Shown: positions 1 through 9,199 of the stretch, piece by piece
Position numbering within the stretch: the stretch's first letter is position 1
Layout of the letters: each line of letters opens with the position of its first letter
NCBI GenBank assembly: GCA_002424095.1
Contig: DIPL01000014.1
Span: 1 to 64,000 of the forward strand
Length of the DNA: 64,000 bases
DNA from: Christensenella sp. UBA5489
GTDB taxonomy: Bacteria > Bacillota > Clostridia > Christensenellales > UBA1242
Direction: 5' to 3'
Notes under the pieces: model-generated
Told to the model about the DNA's origin: nothing
What the model saw: the letters and a program-made list of their open reading frames with translations, nothing else
The model's database searches: none
Translations under genes and position numbers: made by a program

Positions 1-603
1 TATTCGACAATTAATCCAGTAACGGATATTGCTTATATTCCGAGTTCTTCTCATGCTTATATTTTGCCGGTTTCAATTGTAATTTATGTTTTAGCAAACA
101 TCTTGCTTTCATATTACATTCTCATTCAGTCGGGCAGAGGACTTAGCGAAAAAGAAATCAGAAAGGTGAGTTTTGGTGCATCTATCATTATTTGCTTTGT
201 GATTTTGATTTGCTTGATTTGTCTTATAACAAATGGAGCCGTTATTATGGATGCAAGTATGCCGTTTGTTTCGCTAACACTCCGCCTTGGCGAGCCGTTT
301 CCGCTGATTTTTATGTGTATGTTATTTATCGGAATTATAACTTCGTTATTCACTGGTCTATATTCGATTTATTCAGTTTTTCCTCAAAGAGACAAAAAAA
401 CAAAAAACAGAACAGCGTTTATTTGCTGTTCCGCTGTTCTGCTCATAAGCCTTTTTGGCTTTGAAAAAATTGTCAACTTTTGTTATCCATTAATCGGATT
501 TTTCGGCATAGTTTTGATTGCTAAATTTACTCGTCCATTAAGAAGTTTTCCAGGTGAATTGAAACAAAAAGATTTTAAACCAACCATTAAACCGAATAAA
601 TAA
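1..603 (+). CDS. YkvI-like multi-spanning membrane protein, C-terminal part
   Basis: The reading frame is open from base 1, so the true start lies left of the window; a TTG at 64 is only the first start-like codon inside it. The roughly 200 visible residues form about five hydrophobic segments. The stretch with MPFVSLTLRLGEPF followed by a GIITSLFTGLYSIYSVFP segment resembles the C-terminal half of the YkvI family, putative transporters of the amino-acid permease superfamily. The family assignment is by recalled pattern only and no substrate can be suggested. It ends with a charged tail at TAA 601-603. A weak imperfect inverted repeat at 624-656 follows. Any other multi-spanning permease remains possible. 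Confidence 0.55.
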   Translation, partial: YSTINPVTDIAYIPSSSHAYILPVSIVIYVLANILLSYYILIQSGRGLSEKEIRKVSFGASIIICFVILICLICLITNGAVIMDASMPFVSLTLRLGEPFPLIFMCMLFIGIITSLFTGLYSIYSVFPQRDKKTKNRTAFICCSAVLLISLFGFEKIVNFCYPLIGFFGIVLIAKFTRPLRSFPGELKQKDFKPTIKPNK

Positions 604-759
604 ACAACTTGCAATCAACAAATTTAAAGTTTGAACTGATTAATATTCAACTTTAATTAAGAGAATTAAAATAAAGTAGGTTAAAATTAAAACTCTCTCA
701 ATTCATTATATGAATAAAAAAGAAAATTGCGATAAATTTTGAATTGTTTTTTTTGATAA

Positions 760-2025
760 TTAAAAATTAAAAAGTAAAAGCAAAACAGCACAAATTAAAA
801 TTGAAAACATTGTTTGAGTTACTTTTTGTTTTAAAAAGAATCCGGGACGCATATTAAATTTTTGCAGGAAAATAATTGCTTGAAGCATAGTTGAAATTCC
901 GCCAAAAGTAATAATTCCGCAACAAATTAACGTCGCCCAAAACTCACTTAAACTAATTTTTGAAATATCTAAACAACCGTATGTCATTTCCACAACGCCA
1001 TTAAAAATTCCAGCATAAACTCGACTATCTCCACCGAAAACAGTACTTAAAAAAGAAGTGAAAGAAGATATTATATTTAAGTGATTAAGCATTTCAATAA
1101 GAACAAAAAAAATTGAAATAAATCCACCAATAATAAGAATTGAACTAATTGAATTCCACATTGATTGTGCAAACTGATAAGAAGTACTTTGAGTTGATGT
1201 TTTTATTTTTATAGTATTTTTGCTGATTTTTTCATCAAGATTGTTGCGTGTGCTTTGAATATTGCTACTGTTTTTATCTCCGATTTTAAAAACATACCGC
1301 CTATTGTTATTTTTATTTTCTTGAATTTTAAAAGCGGAAACATTATTATCAATTTGTCGATTTTCTTTATTAAAAAATTTGTTGTCAAAATCTTCAAATC
1401 TATAAGTATTATATAGAAAAACGCCGAAATCACTATTATAATTCATATTTGTATTTAAAAAATCTTTTTCAAACTTTTTGTCGTTTAAGTTAAAAGTTTT
1501 AATATTTGTTTTTTCTTTGTGATTCCTATATAACAAGCCATTTAAAACAGCGCTACCTATATGTGAAAAGAGCATAATAAGACCGAGTGTTCGTGAAAAA
1601 AGCATACCGATTCCAACAGAACCTAAAATAAACATAGGACCAGAATTCGAAGTGAAAGTTGTCATTTTGAACGCATCTTCTTTTGAAATTGATTTATTTT
1701 CATATAAATCACTTACAATTTTTGAACCCACAGGATAGCCTGAAATTATACTCATCAAAAAGACATAAGCACTTATTGGTGGTGTTTTAAAAAGTTTTGT
1801 AAATAAAGTAAACTTGCTTGCAATGATATTAACAATTCCTAAATCAGTTAGAAGTTTAGTGAAAAATAAAAATGGAAAAATAGCAGGCAACACCACAGTT
1901 GCCCAAACCAAGATTCCCTGCAAACAAGCAGATAAATAAATATCGGGCGAGATTACTAATGCCCCGATAATAAAAATTATTAAAATTGATAAAAACCAAT
2001 GTGCTTTTTTCATATTGCTTGACAT
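760..2025 (-). CDS. ylbJ: Sporulation integral membrane protein YlbJ
   Basis: YlbJ is an integral membrane protein of the nucleoside-recognition (gate) family needed for spore cortex formation in Bacillus. Visible hallmarks are an N-terminal membrane segment, FPFLFFTKLL near residues 50-59 and SGYPVGSK near 95-102, then paired helices with TTFTSNSGPMF. Residues about 167-280 are a lysine/asparagine-rich insert with no counterpart in the usual protein, after which the conserved membrane domain resumes at SMWNSISS. The total of 421 residues fits a typical length of about 400 only because of this insert plus shortening elsewhere. No Shine-Dalgarno sequence precedes ATG 2025; a TATATT lies 5 nt upstream without a clear -35. 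It is divergent from pta. A mother-cell sigma factor is expected from the family but not proven here. Confidence 0.85.
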   Translation of the reverse strand: MSSNMKKAHWFLSILIIFIIGALVISPDIYLSACLQGILVWATVVLPAIFPFLFFTKLLTDLGIVNIIASKFTLFTKLFKTPPISAYVFLMSIISGYPVGSKIVSDLYENKSISKEDAFKMTTFTSNSGPMFILGSVGIGMLFSRTLGLIMLFSHIGSAVLNGLLYRNHKEKTNIKTFNLNDKKFEKDFLNTNMNYNSDFGVFLYNTYRFEDFDNKFFNKENRQIDNNVSAFKIQENKNNNRRYVFKIGDKNSSNIQSTRNNLDEKISKNTIKIKTSTQSTSYQFAQSMWNSISSILIIGGFISIFFVLIEMLNHLNIISSFTSFLSTVFGGDSRVYAGIFNGVVEMTYGCLDISKISLSEFWATLICCGIITFGGISTMLQAIIFLQKFNMRPGFFLKQKVTQTMFSILICAVLLLLFNF

Positions 2026-2185
2026 TATGTAATATATTAGTTATAATAAAACACTTATTACTGCTTTTTGAAAAAAATAAATAATTATTTATTTAGATAA
2101 AAAAATATAGTTCAAATTTTTTTTAAAGGAACAATAAAAAAATCAACAGAAAAAGCAAAATAATCAACATTTTGCGAGGATTAAA

Positions 2186-3175
2186 ATGAATTTAGTAAAG
2201 CATATTTCAAAAATGGCACAACAAGATATAAAAACAATTGTTTTTCCCGAAGCAGGATTTAGCGATCGCATAATTGAAGCTGTCAAAATTGCAACGAATA
2301 AAAAACTTGCGAAAGCAATTCTTCTCGGCGATGAAAGTGCCCTTTTTTTAAGATACAGCACATTAACAGATGAAAATATTCAAATTGTCAATCCAAAAAC
2401 ATCAGAATTGAAAGAAAGTTTTGCAAATGAAATTTATGAACTTAGAAAATCAAAAGGAATGACAAAAGAAGAAGCAGAAACGTTGGCAGAAGACCCAATT
2501 TATTTTGCAACTATGATGGTAAAAAATGGCTTTGCCGATGGAATGGTTTCAGGGGCAGAAAGCACAAGTGCATCGACTTTCAGACCAGCGTTGCAGTTAA
2601 TAAAAAGTTCACGTGCCAGCAAGCCAGTTTCATCAAGTATGCTTTTTTTTAAAAATAATTTGTTTAACAATAAAATCTTTTTAATATCGGATTGTGCTTT
2701 AATAGAAAATCCGACAAAACAAGGTTTAGTTGAAATAGCCAAAAATTCGGTTGATTTTTGGAAAATGTTGTTTTTTGATGAGCCGAAAGTGGCATTCTTG
2801 TCCTATTCCACTAAGGGAAGTGCCAAAGGTAAAAGCATTGACATGATGAGAAATGCCGCCGAACTTTTCAAAAAAGCATCGCCAGAAGTAATATCGGACG
2901 GAGAACTGCAATTTGATGTTGCAATTTCGCCACGTGTTGCAAAAATAAAAGGCATTGTTGACGGACCTATTAAAGGAGATGCAAATATTTTAATTGTGCC
3001 CGACATAAATTCAGGAAGTTTGCTTGCAAAAGCATTGCATAGTATAGGCGGATATTTGTGTATAGGACCTGTAACGCAAGGACTTGCAAGACCAGTAAAC
3101 GACGTAACCAGAAATTCATCAATTAAAGAAATTGTTTTACTTATAGCAATAACGGCAATTCAGGCACAAATTTAA
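2186..3175 (+). CDS. pta: Phosphate acetyltransferase
   Basis: Pta interconverts acetyl-CoA plus phosphate with acetyl phosphate plus CoA in the cytosol, the first step of acetate formation. The 329-residue length matches the short, single-domain Pta/PTB family. Recognisable parts are the N-terminal region with IVFPEAG, the GMVSGAESTSAS stretch, and the C-terminal LIVPDINSGSLLAKAL and GPVTQGLARPVNDVTR motifs. ATG 2186 is preceded by GCGAGGA at a suitable distance. No acetate kinase gene is next to it; an ADP-forming acyl-CoA synthetase occurs at 45978. It is followed by the rpmF promoter. A phosphate butyryltransferase is a less likely alternative because the Pta-specific C-terminal motif is well preserved. 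Confidence 0.93.
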   Translation: MNLVKHISKMAQQDIKTIVFPEAGFSDRIIEAVKIATNKKLAKAILLGDESALFLRYSTLTDENIQIVNPKTSELKESFANEIYELRKSKGMTKEEAETLAEDPIYFATMMVKNGFADGMVSGAESTSASTFRPALQLIKSSRASKPVSSSMLFFKNNLFNNKIFLISDCALIENPTKQGLVEIAKNSVDFWKMLFFDEPKVAFLSYSTKGSAKGKSIDMMRNAAELFKKASPEVISDGELQFDVAISPRVAKIKGIVDGPIKGDANILIVPDINSGSLLAKALHSIGGYLCIGPVTQGLARPVNDVTRNSSIKEIVLLIAITAIQAQI

Positions 3176-3217
3176 TACAGTAAAAAAATATCTTACAAAT
3201 AACCTTAACTTAAAAAC

Positions 3218-3246
3218 TTGACATTGATTTGCCCTTGCGGTATAAT
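3218..3246 (+). promoter_or_regulatory. Consensus vegetative promoter of rpmF
   Basis: TTGACA (3218-3223) and TATAAT (3241-3246) are separated by exactly 17 bp, a perfect sigma-A type promoter, about 40 bp upstream of the rpmF start. It is the strongest promoter in the window, as expected for a ribosomal protein gene. Confidence 0.88.
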
Positions 3247-3287
3247 CTTAATCAGTTTTAATTTTTAAAAATTTTCAGGAGGAAGAA

Positions 3288-3491
3288 ATGGCAGTTCCAA
3301 AACAAAAAGTTTCTAAATCAAGACGTGATAAAAGAAAATCGGAAAATTCCAAAGTGAAACCCGTAACACTTGTTGAATGTCCGTCTTGTCATGAAATGAA
3401 ATCACCGCATAAAGCTTGTATGAAATGCGGAATGTATAAAGGCAAAAAAGTTATAGAAACAGAAAAAAAACAAAAAAATGAAGCAGTCTAA
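3288..3491 (+). CDS. rpmF: 50S ribosomal protein bL32
   Basis: This 67-residue basic protein of the large ribosomal subunit starts with AVPKQKVSKSRRDKR and carries a zinc ribbon, CPSCHEMKSPHKACMKCG, with two CxxC pairs; it is therefore the zinc-binding C+ form of bL32. ATG 3288 follows an excellent AGGAGGA site at 3277-3283. It has its own consensus promoter and a downstream hairpin terminator, so it is probably a single-gene unit. The YceD/DUF177 gene that usually precedes rpmF is not present; pta lies there instead. The lysine-rich tail after the ribbon is ordinary for the family. Confidence 0.97.
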   Translation: MAVPKQKVSKSRRDKRKSENSKVKPVTLVECPSCHEMKSPHKACMKCGMYKGKKVIETEKKQKNEAV

Positions 3492-3537
3492 ACTGTGAAA
3501 TAGTAATTATTGATTACTCTTTTAATTTAATCATTCT

Positions 3538-3568
3538 AAATCAAATTTAAAATTTGATTTTTTTTATT
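3538..3568 (+). terminator. Rho-independent terminator after rpmF
   Basis: The arms AAATCAAA and TTTGATTT enclose a short A/T loop and are followed directly by a run of Ts (3558-3566). AT-only pairing except one G-C makes it weak, but position and T-tract fit. Confidence 0.6.
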
Positions 3569-3695
3569 TTTTCTTTACACGATAAAATTTGTATAAATTA
3601 TATTAAGATATTCAAAATTAAGATTTAATTAAAAAGTTGATTTATAAATTTTTTTATGATAAGATAAAAATCAGTTATTAAAAGGAATTTAAATT

Positions 3696-4715
3696 ATGAA
3701 AATAATAATTGACGGATACGGTGGCGACAACGCACCGCAAGAAATTATAAAAGGCTGTGTTTTAGCAGTAAATGAAATAGCCGACTTGAATTTAGTTATA
3801 ACAGGAAAAAAAAATGAGATTGAAAAAATTTTAAAAAACTTAGGTTATACTGGCGACAAAATTGAAATTATAAATGCAGAAAGTGTTATATCTGGCGATG
3901 ATGAAAATCCTGCAAAATTGATTAAAGCAATGCCTGACTCGTCTATTGTTGTTGCTTTTGAAACATTGAAACAACGTGATGATATTGACGCTCTTATTTC
4001 TGCGGGCAGTACAGGTGCAGTTTTAGCAGGAGCGATTTTAAAAATTGGGAGAATAAAAGGTGTTTCACGTCCAGGACTTGCACCGACATTACCAACAAAA
4101 ATTGAAGACAAAGGCGTATTGTTGATTGATTGTGGTGCAAATGCCGATTGTAAACCTATAAATTTATGTCATTTTGCGGCAATGGGTTCAGTTTATTATG
4201 AAATGATTTATGGAATTAAAAATCCACGAGTTGCACTTTTGAATGTTGGAACAGAGGACGCAAAGGGCAATATAATGATTAAAGAAAGTTTTAAATTAAT
4301 GAAAAAAATGCCAATAAATTTTGTTGGAAATTTAGAGGCACGAGATGCTTTAAGTGGCGATTATGAAGTTATTGTCGCTGATGGATTTTCAGGAAACCTT
4401 GCACTTAAATCAATTGAAGGTGCAGTTTCGTTGGTTATGAGTAATCTTAAAAAAGAAATAAAAGCCTCGTTTTTAGCAAAAATTGGCTATTTATTTATGA
4501 AAAAAGCATTTAATAAACTCAAAAACCGTTTCGACTATACTAAATACGGCGGTTCTCAATTTCTAGGTTGTAAAAAGCCGATTTTTAAAGCACATGGCAA
4601 CAGCAATGCAGAATCAATTGTAATAGTTATTAAACAAGCAATTAGTGTGGCAAACAACAATTTAAATCAAAAAATTGAAGAATTAGTTAATTCGATTGAT
4701 ATTAAAGAAGATTAA
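3696..4715 (+). CDS. plsX: Phosphate acyltransferase PlsX
   Basis: PlsX makes acyl phosphate from acyl-ACP, the first committed step of phosphatidic acid synthesis by the PlsX/PlsY route. Its 339 residues begin with IIIDGYGGDNAP, close to the family DAMGGD-AP start, and include SAGSTGAVLAGA, PGLAPTLPT, LIDCGANADCKP, LLNVGTEDAKGN and VADGFSGNLALKS, all in the expected order. ATG 3696 has AAGGA at a good distance. smc starts 25 bp downstream, so the two are probably co-transcribed; the acpP and rnc genes that usually lie between them are missing. No FapR gene or operator is visible upstream. Confidence 0.95.
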   Translation: MKIIIDGYGGDNAPQEIIKGCVLAVNEIADLNLVITGKKNEIEKILKNLGYTGDKIEIINAESVISGDDENPAKLIKAMPDSSIVVAFETLKQRDDIDALISAGSTGAVLAGAILKIGRIKGVSRPGLAPTLPTKIEDKGVLLIDCGANADCKPINLCHFAAMGSVYYEMIYGIKNPRVALLNVGTEDAKGNIMIKESFKLMKKMPINFVGNLEARDALSGDYEVIVADGFSGNLALKSIEGAVSLVMSNLKKEIKASFLAKIGYLFMKKAFNKLKNRFDYTKYGGSQFLGCKKPIFKAHGNSNAESIVIVIKQAISVANNNLNQKIEELVNSIDIKED

Positions 4716-4740
4716 AATTTTAAATTAAATAGGAATATAA

Positions 4741-7700
4741 ATGCACTTTGAAAAAATTGAACTTATAGGTTTCAAATCTTTTGCAGACAAAATTGAAATT
4801 AAATTTGATGATGGAATTACTGCAATTGTTGGACCTAATGGCTGTGGAAAAAGCAATGTCGGCGACGCAATAAGATGGGTTCTAGGCGAACAAAGTTCTA
4901 AAAACTTGCGTGGAACTTCAATGCAGGACGTCATTTTTAGCGGAACGGAAAAAAGACGCAGCCTTTCATATTGCGAAGTTTCTTTATTTTTCAATAATTC
5001 CGACCGTTTTTTTGATATAGATTTTGATGAACTTTCGGTTACAAGAAAAATTTACCGCAGTGGTGAAAGCGAATATTTAATTAATAAAAATCAATGCCGA
5101 CTTAAAGATATTGTTACGCTTTTTTTTGATTCAGGAATTGGACGTGATGGATATTCAATTATTGGGCAAGGCAAGGTTGAGGAAATTATATCGAGCAAAC
5201 CTGAATCCAGAAGAAAGATTTTTGAAGAGGCGGCGGGAATTGCAAAATTCAAATCACGTAAAGAAGAGGCGGAACGTAAACTTGAACGCACTCGTGAAAA
5301 TTTAAATAGACTACGAGATATTGTTGGTGAAATCGAACGTCAACTTGGACCACTTAAAAAACAAGCCGAAACGGCAAAAAAATATCTTGATTTTAAATAC
5401 CACTTAAAAGACCTTGAAGTCAATGCTTATATATATCAATATGAGAATATGGGCGAAGTTAAAGCACAACTAAACACCAAAATGGATGGCATTTTGGAAG
5501 AACTTTCATTAAGACAAACAGAGCTTGTTGGACTTAACCAAAAAAGTGTTGATAATATGGAGAAAATATCTCAAATTGATGACAATATAAAACAAATAAA
5601 TAATGAAATTTTAGTTTTAACTGTTGGTTTTGAAAAACAAATCGGCGAAATTAAATTATTTCAAGAAAGAATTGCCAGTGTTAAAGATAAAAATGAAACA
5701 ATAAAACAAGATATTTCAAATCTTGAAAATTCAATTAAAAAATATTTTGACGAAAAAAAATCGAAAGAAATACGAAAAAACGAACTTCAAAAAAATGCAA
5801 AGGAAATTGAAGAGTCTTCGCCTGAATATTCTGATTTAATAAAGAACTATTCAACATTAAAAGTAAAAGCGGTGAATTTAATTTCTAAAATTAAGGAAGA
5901 AGAGCAAAATATCAACAACCTTAATGCGAAAATTCAAGTTTTTGAAAATCGTCATCGTCTTTTATCTGAAATGCAAGCCGAATTTGAAGGTTATGCCTAT
6001 GCCGTTAAAAAACTTCTTAAAGAAAGTGAAAAAAACGTTGCAATAAAAAATAGAATGGTGGGATTACTTGCCTCGCTCATCAAAGTTCCACAAAAATTTG
6101 AAACGGCAATTGAAGTTGCTCTTGGTGCGGCAATTCAAAATATTGTAACTACTGATGAAGAAAATGCAAAAATTCTCATAAACTATTTAAAAAGCAACCA
6201 ACTTGGCCGTGCTACGTTTTTGCCGATAAGTTCAATGAAACCACGTTACATTTCTCACGAATTTAGAAACTTACTTTCCACATCAGGTTGCCACGGTGTT
6301 GCTGCTGAACTTATTTCGTATGACCGCAGAATAAAAAATGTTGTCGAAAACCTTTTAGGTTCGGTTGTTTTGACCGAGAATTTAGATATTGCCGTTAACA
6401 TTGCAAAAAAGTCAAATTTTGCTTTTAAAATTGTTACATTAGATGGTGATGTTTTAAATCCGAGTGGTGCAATGACTGGTGGTTCTCGCAAGTCGCAAGC
6501 AGTTAATTTGATAAGTCGTGAAAGAGAAATTTCTACACTTGCCACCGACATTCAAAAGGCGAAAAATGATTATGAAAAAGGGCAAAATGTATTATACGAC
6601 TTAAATGAAAAGTTTGATGAAGTTCAGCAAAAAATTGGTGAAATTGAAAAGCGAAAAAACAGTAATGAAATTTCAGAGGCAGTTAAAATTGCTGAAATTA
6701 AAACTGAAATAAATTCAATTGAAAATGATTTTGTCCGTATTCAAAACCAAATTTTCGAAATTGAAAGCACTATTAAAACAAAAAATCAGCAAATTGAAAA
6801 CAATTTATATTTCATAAAAAAAGAAGAAACAAGCATACAAGATATGCAAAAAAATAGTTTAGATACTGAAAATACAGCGAAACTTGAACAACTTAAAGAA
6901 AATCAAGAAGAATTTGAACAAAATAGAATTACTCTGCAAGGACAACTTAAAGAAATTGACTTGAAAAAAGAACAAGCAATGCAGGAAATCAACCGAATTA
7001 ATGATAAAAAATTTCGTGTTGAAATGGAATTTACGAAACTCGAAACCGATGCCGAAACAATGCAACAAAGAATTTATGAAGAATATGAACTTACCTATGA
7101 AACTTGTCTTGAATTTAGGCGGGAAGACTTTGAAATTGATGAAGCACTGAGCAAAATTTACGAACTTAAAAAAGAAATTTCCAAATTAGGATATGTAAAC
7201 GTAAACGCAATTGAAGACAGCATAGCCATTTGCGAAAGATATGATGAAATGTCTTTACAAGTGCAAGACCTTGAAACAGCCGAAGCCGATACCTGCAAAA
7301 TTATTGAAGAATTGTCAGATGAAATGTCAACACGCTTTTTAGAAGAATTCGAAAAAATAAATTCAAATTTCAGCATCACATTTAAAGAACTTTTCGGAGG
7401 TGGCAATGCAAAATTGCAACTTGTCGGCTCAGACAACATTTTGGAAGCAGGCATTGATATTGTTGCAGAACCTCCGGGCAAAAAACTTCAAAACATAACA
7501 CTTTTAAGTGGTGGAGAGAAAGCATTGACCGCAATTGCAATTCTTTTCGCAATCATCAAACTCAAACCGATGCCATTTTGTCTTCTCGATGAAATTGAAG
7601 CCGCCTTAGACGAATCAAACGTCGAGCGTTTTGCACAATATTTACGACGTTTTTCAAATCAAACACAGTTTATTGTAATAACACATAGAAAGCCAACAAT

Positions 7701-7842
7701 GGAACTTGCCGACAGTCTTTATGGCGTAACAATGGAAGAAAAAGGTGTTTCAAAAATTGTTTCGGTTAAACTCAACGAAGCAATTATCGTCGGCGAACAA
7801 GTAATGCAAGAAAATTCGCAGGCGGCGGGAATCGAAGGTTAA
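4741..7842 (+). CDS. smc: Chromosome segregation SMC protein, short-armed
   Basis: SMC is the ATPase of the bacterial condensin SMC-ScpAB, which loads at origins and helps resolve sister chromosomes. Walker A GPNGCGKSN lies near residue 31, the hinge begins near 439 (KVPQKFETAIEVALGAA) and ends near 580 (SGAMTGGS), the signature LSGGEKALTA is near 922, and Walker B LLDEIEAALDE follows. Two long coiled coils flank the hinge. The protein is 1,033 residues, against about 1,180 for Bacillus SMC; the loss is in both coiled-coil arms and not in the head or hinge. AGGAATATAA precedes ATG 4741. ftsY follows, as in many Firmicutes; scpA and scpB are not in this window. Confidence 0.95.
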   Translation: MHFEKIELIGFKSFADKIEIKFDDGITAIVGPNGCGKSNVGDAIRWVLGEQSSKNLRGTSMQDVIFSGTEKRRSLSYCEVSLFFNNSDRFFDIDFDELSVTRKIYRSGESEYLINKNQCRLKDIVTLFFDSGIGRDGYSIIGQGKVEEIISSKPESRRKIFEEAAGIAKFKSRKEEAERKLERTRENLNRLRDIVGEIERQLGPLKKQAETAKKYLDFKYHLKDLEVNAYIYQYENMGEVKAQLNTKMDGILEELSLRQTELVGLNQKSVDNMEKISQIDDNIKQINNEILVLTVGFEKQIGEIKLFQERIASVKDKNETIKQDISNLENSIKKYFDEKKSKEIRKNELQKNAKEIEESSPEYSDLIKNYSTLKVKAVNLISKIKEEEQNINNLNAKIQVFENRHRLLSEMQAEFEGYAYAVKKLLKESEKNVAIKNRMVGLLASLIKVPQKFETAIEVALGAAIQNIVTTDEENAKILINYLKSNQLGRATFLPISSMKPRYISHEFRNLLSTSGCHGVAAELISYDRRIKNVVENLLGSVVLTENLDIAVNIAKKSNFAFKIVTLDGDVLNPSGAMTGGSRKSQAVNLISREREISTLATDIQKAKNDYEKGQNVLYDLNEKFDEVQQKIGEIEKRKNSNEISEAVKIAEIKTEINSIENDFVRIQNQIFEIESTIKTKNQQIENNLYFIKKEETSIQDMQKNSLDTENTAKLEQLKENQEEFEQNRITLQGQLKEIDLKKEQAMQEINRINDKKFRVEMEFTKLETDAETMQQRIYEEYELTYETCLEFRREDFEIDEALSKIYELKKEISKLGYVNVNAIEDSIAICERYDEMSLQVQDLETAEADTCKIIEELSDEMSTRFLEEFEKINSNFSITFKELFGGGNAKLQLVGSDNILEAGIDIVAEPPGKKLQNITLLSGGEKALTAIAILFAIIKLKPMPFCLLDEIEAALDESNVERFAQYLRRFSNQTQFIVITHRKPTMELADSLYGVTMEEKGVSKIVSVKLNEAIIVGEQVMQENSQAAGIEG

Positions 7843-7876
7843 AAATTTATAATACATAAATGTAAAGGGGATTTTT

Positions 7877-8797
7877 TTGGCAATCATAAAAAAAATAATA
7901 AATGCACTAAAAAAAACAAGAGATGCGTTTAGAAGAGCAATAGATGAAATTTTCGGAAGAATTGAATTAAATGACGATTTTTTTGAAGAACTTGAAGAAA
8001 TTCTAGTTATAAACGATGTCGGCATACAAACATCAGTTGAAATCATAGATGAGTTAAAACAAGAAATTCGCATAAAAAAAATCACAAAGCCAAATGAAGC
8101 CAAACAACTTTTAAAAGAAATTCTAATAAAAATTTTAAAAGAAAACGCAGATGAAAAAGATAAAATAAACAGTGCAATTGAAATAAAATATCCGTGCGTT
8201 ATAACAATTGTTGGTGTGAACGGCGTTGGCAAAACAACGACAATAGGAAAATTGGCACATTATTTTAAAAACTTAAACAAAGATGTAAGTTTAGTTGCAG
8301 GCGATACGTTTCGTGCTGCGGCATCCGAACAACTTGCCGAATGGGCAAGCCGAAACAAAGTTAAAATCATTAAGCACGCAGAAGGTGCTGATGCGGCAGC
8401 CGTTGTTTTTGATGGTATTTCTAGTGCAAAAGCAAAAAAAACAGACGTATTGATTGTTGATACGGCGGGCAGACTTCACACTAAAACAAACTTGATGCAA
8501 GAACTTGAAAAAATAAACCGTATTATCACACGTGAATATATTGATGCGAATAAATATTGTTTTATTGTTCTTGATGCGACAATAGGGCAGAATGCTCTTT
8601 CGCAGATAAAAATTTTTAACGAATATATCAAAATTGACGGAGTCATTCTTACCAAACTTGACGGCACGGCAAAAGGCGGTGTGATTTTTGCAATTGTACG
8701 ACAGTATAAAACTCCTGTTGTTTTTATTGGCGTTGGCGAAAAAATTGATGATTTAGAACCTTTTGACCCTGAAACTTTTGTCAATAATCTTTTTTAA
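7877..8797 (+). CDS. ftsY: Signal recognition particle receptor FtsY
   Basis: FtsY is the membrane-associated GTPase that receives SRP-ribosome complexes. The NG domain is complete: GVNGVGKTTTIGKLA (G1), DTFRAAASEQL, DTAGRLHTKTNLM (G3) and TKLDGTAKGG (G4). At 306 residues it is an NG-only form without the long acidic A domain of enterobacteria, normal for Firmicutes. The start is TTG 7877, chosen because AAAGGGG (7864-7870) lies 6 nt upstream and no ATG is near. It follows smc by 34 bp. Its last 17 bp overlap the 3' end of a permease gene on the other strand. Confidence 0.95.
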   Translation: MAIIKKIINALKKTRDAFRRAIDEIFGRIELNDDFFEELEEILVINDVGIQTSVEIIDELKQEIRIKKITKPNEAKQLLKEILIKILKENADEKDKINSAIEIKYPCVITIVGVNGVGKTTTIGKLAHYFKNLNKDVSLVAGDTFRAAASEQLAEWASRNKVKIIKHAEGADAAAVVFDGISSAKAKKTDVLIVDTAGRLHTKTNLMQELEKINRIITREYIDANKYCFIVLDATIGQNALSQIKIFNEYIKIDGVILTKLDGTAKGGVIFAIVRQYKTPVVFIGVGEKIDDLEPFDPETFVNNLF

Positions 8798-9149
8798 AAA
8801 ATTTATAAAATTGGTATAATGATAATAGAATAAGAAAAATTGCAAAAATGGTATGCAAAACATTTGATTTAATTTGCGAAACCAAAAGTGCTCCTAAAAC
8901 GCAAAATGCCACGCCAAAGACATCTAACAAAATCACGCTTTTAATGTCTATTATTTTATTTTTTGAATGAATAATCAGTGCAAAAACCGCCATAATTAAA
9001 AAAGCAATTAAATTGTATCCTTGTGCTAATTTTTGATTAATAGATAAAAAAATTGTCAATAATGGAATTAAAAGTGTTCCTCCGCCCATACCCATACCAC
9101 CGGAAACACCACTAACTATACCAAAAACAATAAGTAAAAAGATTTCCAT
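8781..9149 (-). CDS. Half-size TSUP family (TauE/SafE) permease, second subunit
   Basis: This protein of 122 residues has about four membrane helices and the glycine-rich entry motif GVSGGMGMGGGTLLIPLL of the TSUP family, whose full-length members (about 250 residues, two such halves) move sulfite, sulfonates or other small organosulfur anions. ATG 9149 is preferred over ATG 9179 because CGGAG sits 6 nt before it. It lies 50 bp downstream of another half-size TSUP gene in the same direction, suggesting that the two form a heterodimeric transporter. It converges on ftsY with a 17 bp overlap. The substrate is unknown. Confidence 0.8.
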   Translation of the reverse strand: MEIFLLIVFGIVSGVSGGMGMGGGTLLIPLLTIFLSINQKLAQGYNLIAFLIMAVFALIIHSKNKIIDIKSVILLDVFGVAFCVLGALLVSQIKSNVLHTIFAIFLILLSLYQFYKFFKKDY

Positions 9150-9199
9150 TAAAACTCCGATTTTATAAAATAAAAACATTTGAATAATTTTATAAAAAA

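Noticed and set aside
2075..2094. 20-base palindrome AAATAAATAA/TTATTTATTT before pta
   Set aside because: It consists only of A and T in AT-rich sequence, where such palindromes arise easily; no G-C pair or promoter relation supports it.
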